A stretch of DNA of 6,078 bases from an uncultured Bacilli bacterium (GTDB lineage Bacteria; Bacillota_I; Bacilli_A; RF39; UBA660): positions 1 to 6,078 of the forward strand of contig CANRCO010000074.1 of the NCBI GenBank assembly GCA_947629125.1. Reading direction: 5' to 3'. Below, in pieces: positions 5,287 to 6,078 of this stretch. A program made the translations under genes and the position numbers. The notes under the pieces were generated by a model. That model worked only from the letters and a program-made list of their open reading frames with translations, was not told the DNA's origin and made no database searches. Numbering within the stretch: position 1 is the first letter of the stretch; every line of letters starts with the position of its first letter.

Positions 5287-5317
5287 TATGGTAATATTAT
5301 AATGGAGGTAAAAATTA

Positions 5318-6078
5318 ATGTTAGGATTATTAGAGGATAAAAGAAATGAATTTAAAATTAAACTTACAGACACTCTTGAAAAAGAAGTAATTGCCTTTTT
5401 AAATACTGAAGGAGGAAACATATTTATTGGAATTGATGATAAAGGAAATATTAATGGGGTAATTGGTAATATTGATTTATTGCAAAGAACAATAAAAGAT
5501 AGAATAAAAGATAACATTATGCCTTCAACTTTAGGACTATTTGATGTTGTTGTAAATGAATTAGAAGGAAAGAAATATATTCAAATTATTGTAGCAAAAG
5601 GTGCAGAAAGGCCATATTATTTAAGAGGAATGGGAATGACTCCAGATAGTTGTTTCGTTAGAGTAGGATCAGCTGTTGAAAATATGAATGGGGAAACGAT
5701 TCTTAATTTATTTTCAAAGCGCGCTAGAAATTCTTTAAAAAATATAAAGTCACCAAAACAGGATTTAGAATTTAAAACATTAAAAATATATTATCAAGAA
5801 AATGGTTTTGAAATAAATGATAATTTTTTGAAAAAATTAGATTTTTATGATGATAACGATGATTTTAATTATATCGCTTATTTACTTTCGGACAATAATA
5901 ATATATCAGTACAATTTGCAAAATATGCTGGGGATAATGTTTATAATTTAATAGAAAATGAAGATTTTGGTTTTTGTTCTTTAATTAAAATAACAGACAA
6001 TATTTTAAATAAAATTATGATAGAAAATAAAACCTATACAAAAATAGAAACTCCAGTTAGAAAAGAAATAAAAATGTA
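5318..6078 (+). CDS. AlbA_2 (Schlafen AlbA_2 / divergent AAA-4) domain protein, N-terminal part
   Basis: The frame is open from ATG 5318 to the window edge (253 complete codons) and continues outside. GGAGGT (5304-5309) lies 8 nt before the start. The N-terminal 130 residues are an AlbA_2 domain: LLEDKRNEFKIKLTDTLEKE (4-23), the family hallmark FLNTEGGNIFIGIDDKGN (27-44) with the following GVIG, and later RPYYLRGMGMTPDSCFVRVGS (98-118). Proteins of this type usually continue with a winged-helix or GHKL-like ATPase-related C-terminal part and are annotated as ATP-binding or putative transcriptional regulators; some lie in defence or stress loci. Residues 150-253 (EFKTLKIYYQENGFEIND…, DFNYIAYLLSDNNNISVQFAKY) fit the expected middle region. 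The protein is Asn/Lys/Ile-rich, in line with the AT-rich DNA. It is preceded by three 12-bp tandem repeats that may control it. Function cannot be fixed from the visible part. Confidence 0.88.
   Translation, partial: MLGLLEDKRNEFKIKLTDTLEKEVIAFLNTEGGNIFIGIDDKGNINGVIGNIDLLQRTIKDRIKDNIMPSTLGLFDVVVNELEGKKYIQIIVAKGAERPYYLRGMGMTPDSCFVRVGSAVENMNGETILNLFSKRARNSLKNIKSPKQDLEFKTLKIYYQENGFEINDNFLKKLDFYDDNDDFNYIAYLLSDNNNISVQFAKYAGDNVYNLIENEDFGFCSLIKITDNILNKIMIENKTYTKIETPVRKEIKM

Larger units (their letters stand above)
4990..5317. other. 328-bp intergenic region between serS and the AlbA_2 gene
   Basis: No convincing gene lies here. It contains an extended -10 promoter (5135-5143), a terminator-like hairpin (5181-5230), three 12-bp tandem repeats (5251-5286) and the ribosome binding site GGAGGT (5304-5309) of the next gene. 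A weak AACAA/TTGTT inverted repeat around 5015-5028 has no T-run, so serS has no clear terminator of its own before the hairpin at 5181. Confidence 0.6.

Noticed and set aside
5298..5303. Perfect TATAAT just before the AlbA_2 ribosome binding site
   Set aside because: A start site about 7 nt downstream would remove the GGAGGT site from the mRNA, so it cannot serve as this gene's normal -10.
5242..5517. 91-codon open frame on the minus strand over the repeats and the AlbA_2 start
   Set aside because: It opposes a gene with clear family motifs; its repeated HYK residues only mirror the 12-bp DNA repeats.

Overview
The window is AT-rich (roughly 30% G+C by eye) and uses the standard code, with TGG for Trp and TGA/TAA/TAG stops. 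It has strong Shine-Dalgarno sites, a T-box riboswitch and a DnaB-type primosome protein. Together these point to a low-GC Bacillota chromosome, more likely a Bacilli/Erysipelotrichia/Mollicute-related lineage than a typical clostridium, because DnaB-type helicase loaders are characteristic of the former. The species cannot be named from this sequence.

Layout, all coding on the + strand. (1) Positions 1-175 are the C-terminal end of an unrecognised gene. It is followed after 14 nt by an ADP-ribosylglycohydrolase gene (190-1149), probably in one operon that ends at a hairpin terminator near 1286-1317. (2) Positions 1150-1890 hold no intact gene. They contain that terminator, possible decayed coding fragments on the minus strand (1323-1608), and a good promoter with a hairpin/palindrome just ahead of dnaB. 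(3) Positions 1891-3186 encode DnaB, the Bacillota primosome protein. It stands without dnaI directly after it. (4) Positions 3218-4989 form a T-box-controlled unit: promoter, serine-type T-box leader (specifier TCT), a small DUF1653 gene, then serS one nucleotide later. SerRS looks archaeal-type in its catalytic motifs although it is controlled by a bacterial T-box. (5) Positions 4990-5317 are intergenic, with an extended -10 promoter, a terminator-like hairpin and three perfectly phased 12-bp tandem repeats. (6) From 5318 to the window end runs the N-terminal part of an AlbA_2 (Schlafen AlbA_2 / 'divergent AAA-4') protein, cut by the window edge.

How the parts work together: the T-box should couple expression of DUF1653 and SerRS to the level of uncharged tRNA-Ser. 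dnaB appears to be transcribed from its own promoter. The 12-bp repeats overlap the likely promoter of the AlbA_2 gene and look like an operator. I found no CRISPR array, insertion sequence or tRNA gene, and no strong case for a wholly new system. The most unusual elements are the repeat operator ahead of the AlbA_2 gene, the T-box/DUF1653/archaeal-like serS unit, and the hairpin immediately downstream of the dnaB promoter.
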